Source: Marasmius tenuissimus (lineage: Eukaryota > Basidiomycota > Agaricomycetes > Agaricales > Marasmiaceae). From it: DNA of 64,000 bases. Made by a program: the position numbers and the translations under genes. The stretch covers positions 3,720,001 through 3,784,000 of the forward strand of contig JAQOTA010000053.1 in NCBI GenBank assembly GCA_029532415.1. The letters run 5' to 3'. Under the pieces are notes generated by a model, which saw only the letters and a list, made by a program, of their open reading frames with translations, ran no database searches and was not told the DNA's origin. Positions 22,635 to 33,652 of the stretch are shown piece by piece. Each line of letters opens with the position of its first letter. Position 1 is the stretch's first letter.

Positions 22635-25600
22635 TCAAACCCGGCCGTCAATATGGGTGCTGTAGTAGATATGGTCGCCAAGTTCCTGAAGATGTAACCT
22701 TAGGATCAACTGAATGTAGGGAGGAAAGCGGCATCTTACCTGACGTGTTTGAAAAAACTCGGGACATTGTTGTTCACCATCCCTAAACTGACATCGATAT
22801 ACATGCGTGTCAGGTTGAAAATCCATTGGCCGACCTTCCCGAATCCTTTGTGCTTTGTGAGCATTTAGGTCCTCCGACAACCGCAGTACTTCCGCCTTCC
22901 AAGCCTCTTCACGCTTCTTGCTCGTGGCGAGGCTGTTTTCGAGTTCCTCGATTTGCAAATCCTGCTCCTCCGAAGTCATCTTCGAGGACTCCTTCAGCTC
23001 GTCCAATTCCCTCTTCAACTCGGGGTACTGTGCGGCCCTCGAACGAATCACGTCGTTCGTGCGCTGGTCTTTCTCCATTACGAAATTGGCCAGCCGCTGT
23101 GCCTCCTTCGCATTACCCTCCAAGAACTTAACCCTTGCCTCAAAGGTCGCCCTAACCATCGCCAGACCATCTGTCGCCCGAGTCTCGGCGATTTGCGCAC
23201 GTTGCTTCAATTCGGCGTTCTCTGCTGAAACCAACGTAACGTGGCCAGAGGCCTTGGACCATTCCTCTCTGAAGAAATCCCGATCCTTCTCCAAACTCTT
23301 CTTATCGGCCGCCGCCTTCTGTACTGTAGCTTTCAGTTCCTCGATGGCAGTAGCGTTAACCTGAGGGGCTTCGGGGGGTGCGGCCCTAGCTGCAAGTGCC
23401 TCCTCCAGAGTTGCTATCCTCGCGACATTTTCCGCTCGCTCTGTTGCCATCTCCTTCTCCAGTGCGGCTATCCGTTCGGACCTTGCCGTCAGATTGTCCT
23501 CGCGTTCTCGTAGTAAGGCGGCAGTCTGAGATCGTTCGGCGGAAATGAGCTCCTCCAAGCGCGAAATCTCAGCGAGAGCCGTCTGTAGGTCCTCGCCACG
23601 CTTCTCCGAGAGCTCTCGCAGGACGCTCTCAGCCATTGTCGGAACTGATGGCTGCTGCTCGCTCACAACTGGCGGGTGTTCACTTCCGTTAGAACCATTG
23701 ACCCTCTTCGAAACAACGGGCGAATCTTTCTCTGTTCCTGAGCTAGGGTATTGTGGGTTCGGCAAAGACATCTGGGAGAACAAAAAATTTCAATGGAGGA
23801 ACTTGGAAGATAAGAAAGCTACGAACGTCCAGGTCCATATTCACGGGTTCTTCCGGAATCAGATGGTCGTCCCAAGTCTCTTCGATGGCCTCGGGCGATG
23901 AGGATTCCGATGGAGAGGGCGGTTTGAGGAGGTCGCTCAAGGATCTCTTCTTCGCTTGCCCTCCGTTCTGTACCATAGCCCTCTCCCTCCTTGCTTTATC
24001 ATACATCGCCAACCCCTTCTCATACAAACGATCGTGATCCTGTCGGTCCTTCTCAGCTTGCTTCTGCTTCTGCAGCCGGGATGCAAGCTTCTTGGATTCG
24101 CCGCCCTTTTCGGGAGACGAGAACTGTTCGATTGTGTCGTTCACTCCGTCGTCGCCATCCGTTTCGGAGTCGGAGTCAACATGAGCAGAGGAAAGGTAAG
24201 GTGCGAAGGTGGAAGGAGAGACAGCCGGTACGGGTTTAAGTGATCTTTCGCGAGAAGAACGGCCAGCCTCAATTCCTTCGTTCGAGGCAGAGCGTCGAGG
24301 TTGCTGCATCGAGTTGCCCCTGCTAGGAGTCCGAGGTTTCATCTTTGACACGACCGTAGCACGTTCGGGCGAGCGATGTTGAGTGTTCGTAGAGGACTGA
24401 GTTTCCGTCTCTGGCACGATCTCAAATGAGTCATCGGGGTCGCTTGGTCGTTTTGCTCGGGTGGGTGAAGGCGGAGGAGCGGGTTTGTTAGCGACCATAG
24501 GGGGAGAAGATCTTGGAGAGTTCACTTTGCTCGCAGGAGGCGAAGGAGAAGGAACCGGTTCGTTATCGTCCTCGGACGTACCACGTCGAGCGAGGTATTC
24601 GCTAGGTATCTTCTTGGGAGATTGATCTGTCTCTGTATCTGGTCGCTTTTCCTCTTCTTCGAGGGCTTGACAGAAGTCATCGAATTCTCTGAGTCGTGCC
24701 AGAGAGCCCGGGGATAGCAACGGAGAGGGAGGAGTATGGGAAGTTTGGCGAGTATTTGCCGCCAATGTAGGTACGGATGACCGTTCGTTTGAGCGACGCC
24801 TCCCAGATCGCGGAGGGAACTTCACGAACCGCGCTTCGTAGGGCACGTTTGCTTCGTCTCCAGAACGGTCTTCACTACGGCGCTCGCAAGACGCAGAGAC
24901 GTCTACCTCTCGGGTGGTGGTGCCGTGAGCTCGGTCTTCATCTGGCACATCCACATGATCATTTTCAACGTTCTGAAGTAGGTATGGTTCTCCAAAAGAC
25001 GGACTAGGTGGTGAAGGATCATTCTCCTGTGAAGAGGCAATGATCTGCCTTGAGCGTTGTTTAGTCTTTACGATGGCTCGGGGGCGTGAATGGTCAGAAG
25101 TACTTGAAGCGTCGGATTCGTGACCAACGTCGCCATTGTAGTCTTCTTCTGTCGAGGCCCTCTTCTTTCCTTTGTGTCCCGTCGTGCTGGACCCTCGACG
25201 CGTCGATCCGCTTGACTTCGACCGTCGATCTTCTTCATCATCCACTGCCTTCCCCTTCCCTTTATTACGTTTGGTATTGGGTTTAACGGTCGATTCTTCG
25301 CCCTCCGATTGCGATGAATTCGCCTGAGAACCGCGACGCGACGAAGCCTGAATGGAGGGCGCTTTGCGGTCCTCCTCAATGTCCGACGAGAAATTCTCCT
25401 CCACAATGGTTTGTTCAACAGCCTTGGTCTTGCGTCGTTTGTTTGGACGAGAGACGGATGGCGAGTTGCGAGAGCTGCCTATCTTCTTCCGTTTTTTGAT
25501 GACGACGGAAGGACCTGCCGGGGGCTCGTCCCACACAGCATCCTTCTCCGCGCTAAGCTGCTTGAGGCGAGAGCGTTTGGTGTTCGCGGAAGGGCTTTCT

Positions 25601-25988
25601 ATAGACTTGGACCGCGATCCTGAAGCTTTCGACCTGCCGGAAATAGGCGTGTTCGCGGCTGCAAATGGGGCGGTCAGTTCCTCCAAGCACCGAGTATTGC
25701 GAGCCAGAACACACCCGAGGCTCTTATTCGTGCCTTCTTCTTCTTCCATTCCACCACCAGATCATGCGTGCAATCACTTTTCTTGACCCAACTCAGATCC
25801 CAGGGTTTCTTCGTTTTTGGGTTGTTTCCAGCCCATCTCACTTGGTATTCTTTCGGCCTCTCCTTCGTTATTTCAATAACGCGATATAACGTTTCATTGT
25901 CGTCCTCTTGGGGAACAAATTGAGTCTCCAAGTCGGATATTTCAAGAGATGTGTCGTTGTCCGAAGGTGCCATGAGCCCTGGTGACAT
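22635..25988 (-). CDS. Chromodomain-like, coiled-coil protein with C-terminal C2H2-type zinc finger
   Basis: Four exons (25715-25988, 23827-25658, 22740-23771, 22635-22685) give 1062 aa. Near residues 31-75 the sequence YRVIEITKERPKEYQVRWAG followed by a Trp-rich end resembles a chromodomain, the fold that reads methylated histone tails. Residues ~95-700 are low-complexity, rich in Ser, Pro, Arg and Glu, with nuclear-localisation-like runs (KKRKK, RPNKRRKTK). Residues ~750-1010 form a long coiled coil (heptads of Ala, Leu and Glu). The C-terminus YRCQFRDGEQQCPEFF...ELGDHIYYSTH has a Cys-x8-Cys...His-x5-His spacing, like a C2H2 finger. The last intron splits this finger. A nuclear chromatin or DNA-damage role is inference; no named orthologue is recognised. 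A second in-frame ATG lies at 25973. Confidence 0.82.
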
Positions 25989-26356
25989 AGTTCAGATATG
26001 ATAGCCAACTGTCATTGAGAGTTAGCCCACCAACCTGGAGCGTTCCTGAAAGTCAAACGCCGTCTGGACTTGGGGACACGGAGGAGGAAACGCGAACGTG
26101 CGGGTCGATTGTGACGGGTCGGAGTAGAAGACACGAACAACAGGGGTGGCTGTGCTGTTTGTTACGTGACTATCATGTGACTACCGGAAGTCTGAGCTTT
26201 CAAGTTCCGTCGTCCATCCTTCCTCCTTGGACCTGACCTTCACGCAAGCCAGCGTTCTCTTCTCTTTTTCCCCCGCCGATACCTCTTTCTTCTCTTCACC
26301 CAGCTAGACTGGTCTTTTAGGACTCTCAGGACAGTACATCCCTCATATTCATCGTC
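25989..26356. promoter_or_regulatory. Divergent promoter with two CAYGTGAC E-box elements
   Basis: Shared by the chromodomain-like gene (-) and the Kre9-like gene (+). GTTACGTGAC at 26161-26170 and TCATGTGAC at 26173-26181 are E-box-type bHLH sites. A long pyrimidine-rich tract ('ttctcttctctttttc') precedes the Kre9-like ATG, as usual for fungal promoters. Confidence 0.5.
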
Positions 26357-27210
26357 ATGGCGTGTTCTTTCTTCACTCGTCTTCTTGGATTGATCCTTTT
26401 TGTCGTTCCCTCAACGCTTGCGGGCATCTACATCACCGAACCGTGGGCTGAAACTGTGTGGACTGCTGGTCAATGTCAGACGCTGAGCTGGAAAGGCGAC
26501 GGAAAGCACCCTTACCCGTCTGGTTCTGGAGTGGCTGATCTACACGACGCAAACGATGTGAGCAATCCCTCTCGAACTGTAGTTTGTTGGCTCAACCTTG
26601 CTAGGGATATCTTGCCAGTGTTTATATTAACGATCTCAAGAGCGGGGCCGCGGTCGCATGTCTCCCTGACCCATGCTCTCTGCACTACGAGATCTCGCAA
26701 TAGTAAGAGGTCTTACGTCTACTCTCCATCGTTGAAATTCACGCTCTATCCAGTTACATACGCATCGTCACAGACCATTACTCTTCCTGGTCCCACCCAT
26801 TCACCATCAAGAATACGGACTGCCGCTCGAACCTGTCCAGCCATTCGAACCATCCGCAAGCCTTTGCAGCTATCGATTCTCAGAACACACCCTCTGCTTC
26901 AGCAGCCTCCAATTCTTCTCTCTCAAGCGAAACATCCTCTTTGACTTCAAGTAACGGTCATAGCACTCTCACTGCAAGCTCGTCTACCCTCGGATTACAC
27001 TCAAAGCCATCTGTTCCGACAGCTTCCACCATTTCTGCCGATCCGTTATCTACGGTCGTCCAGCCCGCAGGCTTTGGGCTGAAAAGTTCCCGCAATAGCG
27101 CCTCAAACAGGTTCACGAAGAACGGTCATTGGTTCGACTTTGAGAAGATCAAATTCCGCTTGGTTTTCATCGTCTGGCCCGCGCTGGTTGGGATTTCGAT
27201 GGCGATGTAA
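26357..27210 (+). CDS. Kre9/Knh1-like secreted, probably GPI-anchored, Ser/Thr-rich protein
   Basis: Three exons (26357-26557, 26605-26702, 26754-27210) give 251 aa. Residues 1-22 are a signal peptide (TRLLGLILFVVPSTLA|G). The start of the mature protein, IYITEPWAETVWTAGQCQTL-SWKGDG, is the classic opening of the Kre9/Knh1 N-terminal domain, and YYIRIVTDHYSSWSHPFTI closes that domain. A Ser/Thr-rich stalk of about 90 residues follows. The C-terminus is a hydrophobic tail (RLVFIVWPALVGISMAM) typical of a GPI-attachment signal. These proteins sit at the cell surface or wall. Yeast Kre9 affects beta-1,6-glucan, but the function of the many basidiomycete relatives is not established. Confidence 0.85.
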
Positions 27211-28007
27211 CTAGTTCTCTCCGCCGCCCTCTGTAGAGCGTCTGTCTCCGTTCCTTTCACCGTTATTCGATCATCGATTTGTACTATGAACAACTCATTG
27301 TATCTCTGATTTCGACTCACTGTATCCATCGCATCACTATACCATCCGTGGACGTCTCGTCAACCCTTTTACACATACCATAATTCATCCATATCCATAG
27401 TACAACAGTTCGTAATGAAACTCACGCAATGTCGCCGTCGAATGTGGCTGTATGCACTATTGACAAGTATTCTCCGAGGTCGAGAACCCTGTCGAACTAC
27501 CCGATGACCCACCCTCGATTCCATGTGAAAACTTATTTCCATTTTACACTGGAGTCCTCAAAACTTCAGGGTTGCATGTGATTCGAAGCTCCTGCAAGGG
27601 TGGCACTTACTTGTTGACGAAAATTCTCCGAGTGTTGCTCTGACCACCACGCCGAAACCCTTCGAGCAAGGCGATTATGCGAAGGAAGGAGTACAGGTGC
27701 ATTGAAGGCTTCTCTATCTACTTATGTGGGTAAGATGAAGCATTGCCATTCACATGCATCCGAACGCTTTGTACTCCTCCAATCAATACTTGGAAGTCTT
27801 GACGCTGGAGCAAACTCGAAATATATCAAGCATTTCACATGTACGCAGATGTGGGTCACCTGGCACACATCTCTACTCCATCCAAGTCAAGGAATGCGAA
27901 ATGAATGCCTTCACTTGAACTACTGCTAAAAAACCGAGACCTGTGAAGTTTTGAACACCAGAGCGATAAAAAGCTGTTCATTGAACGAAGATTGTAACCG
28001 CTCAACA
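27211..28007. other. Intergenic, no gene seen
   Basis: About 800 bp between two plus-strand genes. It should include the 3' UTR of the Kre9-like gene and the promoter of the oxygenase gene. One 75-codon ORF at 27702-27929 has no support. Confidence 0.5.
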
Positions 28008-29769
28008 ATGTCCCCCCATCAGTTGAGAGTCCCGTCCTCGACTGGGATCTCTCGAATCGACCCCAGCAAGCCCGTCAAACATACCCTTCATACCTCTGAC
28101 ACCCGGGAACTGAAGTATGGCGATACGATTCAGTTTCACGGGCATCTGGGGGTATGGGACGAAGACAGCGTCCCAGAGGGTGTTGTCCTTCGGTAAGTAG
28201 ATAGAACTCCTAGATGGTCGTCGAGTTGACGTTTTTCTCGCTAGATGGAGGAAACAAGGGGACCCGCTCTGCGATGGGGCAATACCTCAACTCGCCTCCG
28301 CTCCCAACGGCTCAAATCCGTCATCGGACCTCCTCACCAACCTCGAGGACTTCGTGCGAGTCTCAGTAGTGGAGAAGGACTCCGACTCAACGTCAGCTTG
28401 CCATGAGTTCTGGAAGTCAATCTCGGAGCCCCCTCCCCAGGACCTGTGTTTGACGGATGAACAGTTCGAAAGGGCGCGTAACCTATATCTCGATCATACC
28501 GTCCAGATCAGTCAGGCATTCCTCTATTATGCGCTAGGAGGCGGTTTCGCGAGGTGAGGTCGAGCAGACCAACAATCTATATATGATTAACCACTCACCG
28601 AATATTAGCCCTCGAATCGTCCGAACACTGGAAGCAGTGTCCTACCTCGTTCCCTCGAAGCCCGGAGCCATTTCACCTGCCGCGAACGACAGGACATATC
28701 GCCGGCTCCTTGAGACGTTACAGTTCGTCCTGGATGTCATGCGGTGCTCCGTCCCAGATCAAGTATCGAGCACCAAAGGGGCCACCCATCTCATGCCACA
28801 CGGAGAGGGATGGAAGTCCTGCGTCAGAGTCCGTATGCTTCACGGGACGGTCAGGGAAAAACTCCGACGCAAGAAACCCTGGAACGGAGATGGTTCTGAC
28901 GAAGAGGACTGTCCGATAAGTCAAGAAGACATGAGCGCGACGTGAGTATTGATCCTTCTCCTAAACGCACGAACTTACCCCAAAAATCTAGCTTGGCGGG
29001 CTTCTCAACAATTCCGTTATGGACACTCACTGCGCTTGGGCTCACCGCCAGCTCCAAAGATGCAGAAGCCTTTCTCGCTCTCTGGAGACATGTCGGGTTC
29101 TACATGGGTGTCTCCCCTGATATTCTCCGCCGATACTGGTCAACCGCCCAAGTAGCGGACAAATTCCTCTCTTCCATGCTCATCCACGTATATGCCCCCC
29201 TCCACCCTGGAGATAAAGGCCTGGTCAATGCTCCGACCATGCCCATCCTCATCGCCTCAGCTAACCGACCACCAACGTACAACACCCTCGAATGGAACTG
29301 CGCAGTGACTCACAGTTTGTTGGGACGCGAATTAGCCACCTATCTCAAGGTCCCCGAGCCGACCTGGGACGCAAAGCTGAAACTCCGTGTCATGCTCATC
29401 GTCCAAGCTTTCCCCGTGCTTTTCACCCGATACTACGGCGGGCTTCTCCGGAATGGATGGCTGGAGAAGAAACGATGGGCATATGCGGTTAACATTGCCT
29501 TGACGTTACGCCGAAGCCTGGGTAACAGAAGGACCAAGTTCCGGCCTGGCGGTCAGGAAGGCGCTTTCGGGAAACTGCAGTGGGAGGACGAGAGCATTCC
29601 GGAGCATAAGGACAAACATATGGCTAGGAAGGCCAACTGGGCGCTCTACCAGGTGATGGGGGAGATGCTCGCTGTGCTTGTTGGATGTGGTGGTGCAACA
29701 GCGTTATTGATGTGGAAGGCGTATCCGTTCATGGTCCATTATTACTTTGGGCTTAAGACACGTATTTGA
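28008..29769 (+). CDS. mpaB / latex-clearing-protein-type oxygenase (DUF2236)
   Basis: Four exons (28008-28192, 28245-28553, 28609-28941, 28992-29769) give 534 aa. The conserved core of the mpaB/rubber oxygenase catalytic domain is visible: RVRMLHGTVREKLRRKKPW, then FSTIPLWTLTALGL, then AFLALWRHVGFYMGVSP, with hydrophobic helices near the C-terminus (QAFPVLFTRYYGGLLRNGW and a final one around MLAVLVGCGGATALLMW). Known members bind haem b or are ER-bound and cleave C=C bonds: Lcp cuts polyisoprene and Penicillium MpaB cuts the farnesyl chain in mycophenolic acid synthesis. Basidiomycetes carry many paralogues of unknown substrate. The C-terminal helix suggests membrane association. No prenyl-pathway gene is adjacent, so no pathway can be assigned. 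Confidence 0.85.
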
Positions 29770-30349
29770 GCCGAGCCCTTGTATCAATGACACCGTCGAA
29801 TATCTTGTATGTGTTATAATCCGATTTATTGAAGAACTCACCCGTCTGTGAAAGCTCAAATACTGAGAGAATAACGTATTTTCGTGATGCTAGTAAATTA
29901 AAATGTGGACGCACCTCTGGGTACTCGAGACGTTCTTTGCCGAAGCGCGCATCCAGCCTCGTCTCTTATGAGACCCAGAACGTAGAGAAAGCTGAGGTCA
30001 AGGTGGTGATAGTGGTTTGGGTAGAAGCCTCTGAAACGCGGCCGGGGCGCGGTGGCTGCGTCAGCCACGAGCTCATACAGTGAACGGTTCCTCCAGACCG
30101 CTAGCAAGGGGCACACCTAATTCCTGCAGCCTGAATGTGAACAAAATAGAGCCAAAGAACGTGTGAAATATGTGGCGGAAAGGGTGCAACGCTGGGGAAC
30201 GGGCTCAGGTCGTGGGGCCGCGAGGCTGAGGAAAATTCTGACACGACGAACAATGTTGTGGCGTTGCAATCTCGGGCCAGATGTGAGAGGTAAGAAAGTA
30301 AATCTGATTCATGTAACTACTAGGAAGCTAACCGATACAGTGGAGAGAG
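29770..30349. other. Intergenic, no gene seen
   Basis: Short unsupported ORFs only. At about 30097-30117 the string 'ccgctagcaaggggc' occurs, which recurs at about 52069. Confidence 0.45.
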
Positions 30350-30439
30350 AGAGGAGAGATGTAACAAAACTAGGTCGATACACAGGTCACGAAATGATAC
30401 ACTATACGTATAGTCCATATTACAGCCCATAGTCCATAG

Positions 30440-31530
30440 TCCAAGAGAAAAAATACACGCCTTCTCTCACTACCTCCCTCGACCATCTCCTCCCACCTCT
30501 CACAGCTCGAGCCCACATCACAACAACCCTCACCCAATAAACTTCCAAATCCCGTCTTGTCCTATACACGGCTTGGGTAAGGAGACCGGCCCTCCTGCCT
30601 TGACAGCGGATCGATCTACTTATCGAGGTCTTGTACACGGCGAGACGGAGCTTGGGGTTCTTCGGGCGTTTCATAGACTTGTTGTGGAGGAGACTTAAGT
30701 TGCAGGAAGTGGACGGAAACGGCCGAGAGAACCAACGAGAGCCCGCCTGGAAGAGAAAGAAGAAGGGAACGGAAAGAAAGAGACTCACCTCGTAGATACG
30801 ACTACCCCACTCTCACTGCCTCCCTCGTCCATCCTCCCCGCCTCTCACAACGCAAAACCTCATCACAACGACCCACATCACCCAATGACCATCCAACTTG
30901 CATCTCGTCCCATACACGGCAAGGGTAAGCAGACCGACCCTCCTGCTTCGACAGCGGATAGATCTTCTTATCGAGGTCTTGTATACGACGAGCTGTAACT
31001 TGACGTTCTTCGGGCATGTGAGTTGCTGTGGCGAAGGCTTGTGTTGCCAGAGGCGGAGGGAAAGGCGAAGGAGGTACCGAGAGCTCAACCAGATAGAAGG
31101 ACACATCGGCGGCACCAATCCCAAAGGCAAGAAAAAGAACAAACCTGTGATCGGAGAACAACGCAAAGGCCAAGACGAAATCAAGACTCACCCAGCAGAC
31201 ACGCCTACTCTCGCTACCTCCCTCGCCCATCTCCCCCACTCATCACAACTCGAGACCACCACAGCAACCCTCACCCAATGAGCCTCCAAATTCCATCTCG
31301 TCTCATACACGGCTAGGGTAAGGAGACCGACCTTCCTGTCTGACAGCGGATCGATCTACTTATCGAGGTCTTGTATACGGCGACACGGAGCTTGAGTCAC
31401 TTCGGGCGGTACGTTGAGTTGCTGTTGCGGGGGCTTGAGTTGTAGGAGGTGGGTGTGAACCGGCGAAGAAGGTAGCGAGAGCCTAGCCAAAACAGAATCA
31501 GAAGATGACGAAAAGGGCGAGACTCACCTC
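30440..31530. repeat. Three-module tandem array in repeat copy A
   Basis: The landmark 'tcgaggtcttgta' recurs at 30624, 30971 and 31364 (spacing 347 and 393 bp). Each module carries 'gactcac' (minus-strand splice donor GTGAGTC) at 30782, 31185 and 31521, and the conserved core 'cggctagggtaagg...gacagcggat'. On the minus strand each looks like an exon-sized cassette with its own donor, coding for variants such as RRIQDLDKKIYPLS and VYKTSIRRSIRCR in different frames. Confidence 0.8.
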
Positions 31531-31719
31531 TTTGGGTGCCTGAGTTAGGGCGAGGGGCTTGAATGATAAGAAGCAGGCGAAACGAGCGACAGATGTAACG
31601 AGAGCATGACTGAGCTTGAAGGATGTAATCAGCGCCAATTCCAGGGAGAGGACGAGTGAAGCCTTACCGACATAAAGCTCATAAACAACGCAAATTATGT
31701 AACAGCGAGACAACACCAT
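31360..31719 (-). CDS. Small conserved two-exon ORF in repeat copy A (unknown function)
   Basis: Exon 31528-31719 starts MVLSRCYIICVVYELYVGKA and ends PKE at a GTGAGTC donor. Exon 31360-31482 follows a GGCTAG acceptor and ends at TAA, giving 104 aa. The N-terminal half is hydrophobic and may be a signal anchor; the C-terminal half is Thr/Pro/Ala-rich (PPPTTQAPATATQRTARS). Copy B (56772-57132) keeps the same exon lengths, splice sites and nearly all residues. Conservation may simply reflect recent duplication. I recognise no family. Confidence 0.35.
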
Positions 31720-31726
31720 AACCCAA

Positions 31727-32332
31727 CTAGCAAGCAGCTTTCAACTTCTTCACCGAGACGTCCTTCAGACGTCTCATCCAGCCCGACTTGGACTTGGATT
31801 TCTTCGTAGCTTCGACCGGCGACTTCGACTCCGCACTACCGCCAGACACTTCGACCACCTCGACAGGCAAGACTTTCGTCGTTGCTTTTGTCTCGACGCC
31901 CATCGTCACCACACCCCCTTCATGTAGCAAGTCCAGGAGAGCCATGATCCGCTCCCCACGAGGCGTCGTCGAGACGACCTCTGTGGACCAAATAGGGGCT
32001 GGGACTGAGGACGGAGCGGTCGTTGTGTGGAAGGCGCCAGAGCACACCTCATCCTCGTCACTTTCCTCGCTCGTGTACGCGTGAGGAGGAAAGCTGACGG
32101 TGATTGGGAGAGATGAGGGTGGGGGGTGGGCAGAGGAAGAGGTGATGTTGGCGGTCCCGATAGGATGGGACACCAGGTCCTTTTCCCAGTTGTCACGGGG
32201 GCCAGCACACCTGAAATGTAACAACGGAGAGGAGAGGCAGGGAGAGGGGGAGCGAGAGGCAACAGCAGGACGAGAAGGACGCGACGCACCTCGAGCAACC
32301 TTCTCGATGATCTTCGATACGAAACGAGGCAT
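31727..32332 (-). CDS. Conserved 201-aa ORF of the dispersed repeat, copy A (unknown)
   Basis: Single open frame of 201 codons starting MPRFVSKIIEKVARGASRPS. The N-terminus is basic, the middle is Ser/Pro-rich with an acidic patch (SEESDEDE), then GERIMALLDLLHEGGVVTMG, and the C-terminus is Lys-rich (SGWMRRLKDVSVKKLKAAC). The C-terminal part KATTKVLPVEVVEVSGG...SPVEATKKSKS is kept in frame in copy B (57140-57739) and in a fragment at 52640-52800, where substitutions are mostly conservative. A possible intron (GTGCGTCG...TTTCAG) exists near the start, but splicing it would shift out of the conserved frame. No known domain is recognised. Confidence 0.45.
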   Translation of the reverse strand: MPRFVSKIIEKVARGASRPSRPAVASRSPSPCLSSPLLHFRCAGPRDNWEKDLVSHPIGTANITSSSAHPPPSSLPITVSFPPHAYTSEESDEDEVCSGAFHTTTAPSSVPAPIWSTEVVSTTPRGERIMALLDLLHEGGVVTMGVETKATTKVLPVEVVEVSGGSAESKSPVEATKKSKSKSGWMRRLKDVSVKKLKAAC

Positions 32333-32577
32333 TTTGATTTCTTCTTTGATGGGTATGGGTGCGAAAGTTTGCGTGTGAGGCAGGTATATCGCGAACGATG
32401 ATGGCTGTAGCAGCGCAAGAGACGTTGGGGAGCTGATCTATCGGGGGGGAGGGTTTATGTAGGATTCTGTGGATTATGTGAGCTTCCAGTTGTTTGTCGC
32501 CGGCAAATAACGCGTCATTTTGACGTTGCTCATCGTGTTGCACGACGAACACAATTTGGACGATGAGCTCGAGCTTG

Positions 32578-33652
32578 GTTCCCGCTACTGACAAGTAGAG
32601 GGTTTTACCGGATTGCGCTGGCACTTGCGCACATTTCGATCACCTCTGAACGTGACTTACTTTTCCACGATCACGAGTAATTTTCTCTCCCTTTTCTCTC
32701 TGTCTCAGTGTCTGCGTCCGCCACCAACTCAGCCTGCCACTGCGGTGTCCAGCGTCTGTGATGCATCGACATTCCGCTCACCGTCCTACCCCTCAGGTAC
32801 AGTATAAAGCTACACGGCTCCCCTTTTCGAAGCCAGTCAGCAGCCAACCTCTGATAGAAGCACGATCTTCGTTGCGTCGGACTCTCGAGATAATGCTAAC
32901 TTGCGATGAATATGAAAATTGAGGTGACTTTGATTCCCAATATGAGATCCAAGCTTCCAGCTACCACGCTGCACTTCAGATCGACCCTGATCCACGCAGC
33001 TCATCATGTACGCGCCTAACTACCCCTGTAGCTGGATCTGGGCTTCATCCTGACTCGTACGTGTTTCCACTCAGTTCATGTATTGAATATTCTCTGACCT
33101 GACCCCGAGCGCATATAAATTCCACTCATACGGCCCTGGTTGGCCATCATCCTCGTGTCTTCCATCTTCCCTTTTTTTTCTTCTACTTGGCCTTAACGGT
33201 CAACTGCAAGTCTTCGGTCAACACATCATGGGAGGCTCGTCTAGTTTGTATTAACTATCTGGCCTGATCCTCAGGATAAACAGTTCAACAGTGCCACACT
33301 CGGACTGTATCTTAAACCCATCTTCCTGCCTAAACTGTCTCCGCCACAAGGTCAAACACTGCCAGCTCCGAAGCTGTACTCAAGTCACCAAAACTCCTTC
33401 CCTGTGGCTGCGAGGAGCCAGCCGAAGGCTGGGCGACGAGCAGCCGCCATAGGAAAGAACTTTTTTGATTCTAATCCAATAGGGGGGGAAGAGTCCTTGC
33501 GAGGTCTTTGAATTCGAATACTTGTTATACCCATCAAAAAATTGAATTTCTGCGAAATATGAATATCTGGATGCTCAGTGCCATCTAGAGACCGGACAAG
33601 TGCTTGAAGGCAGGCAGTAGCGGGCGTTGCCGCCCGCCGGCGCCTTGCGTTA
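32578..33652. other. Extra ~1.07 kb present only in repeat copy A
   Basis: Copy B runs straight from 'gatgagctcgagcttggt' to 'agtggaagtgaaggtcagg', while copy A has 1.07 kb in between. The stretch contains two promoter-like spots, 'gtataaagc' near 32801 and 'catataaatt' near 33112 followed by a long CT tract ('cttcccttttttttcttcta'). No ORF with a family signature is present and no clear terminal repeats or target-site duplication were found. It may be an insertion in A or a deletion in B. Confidence 0.6.
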
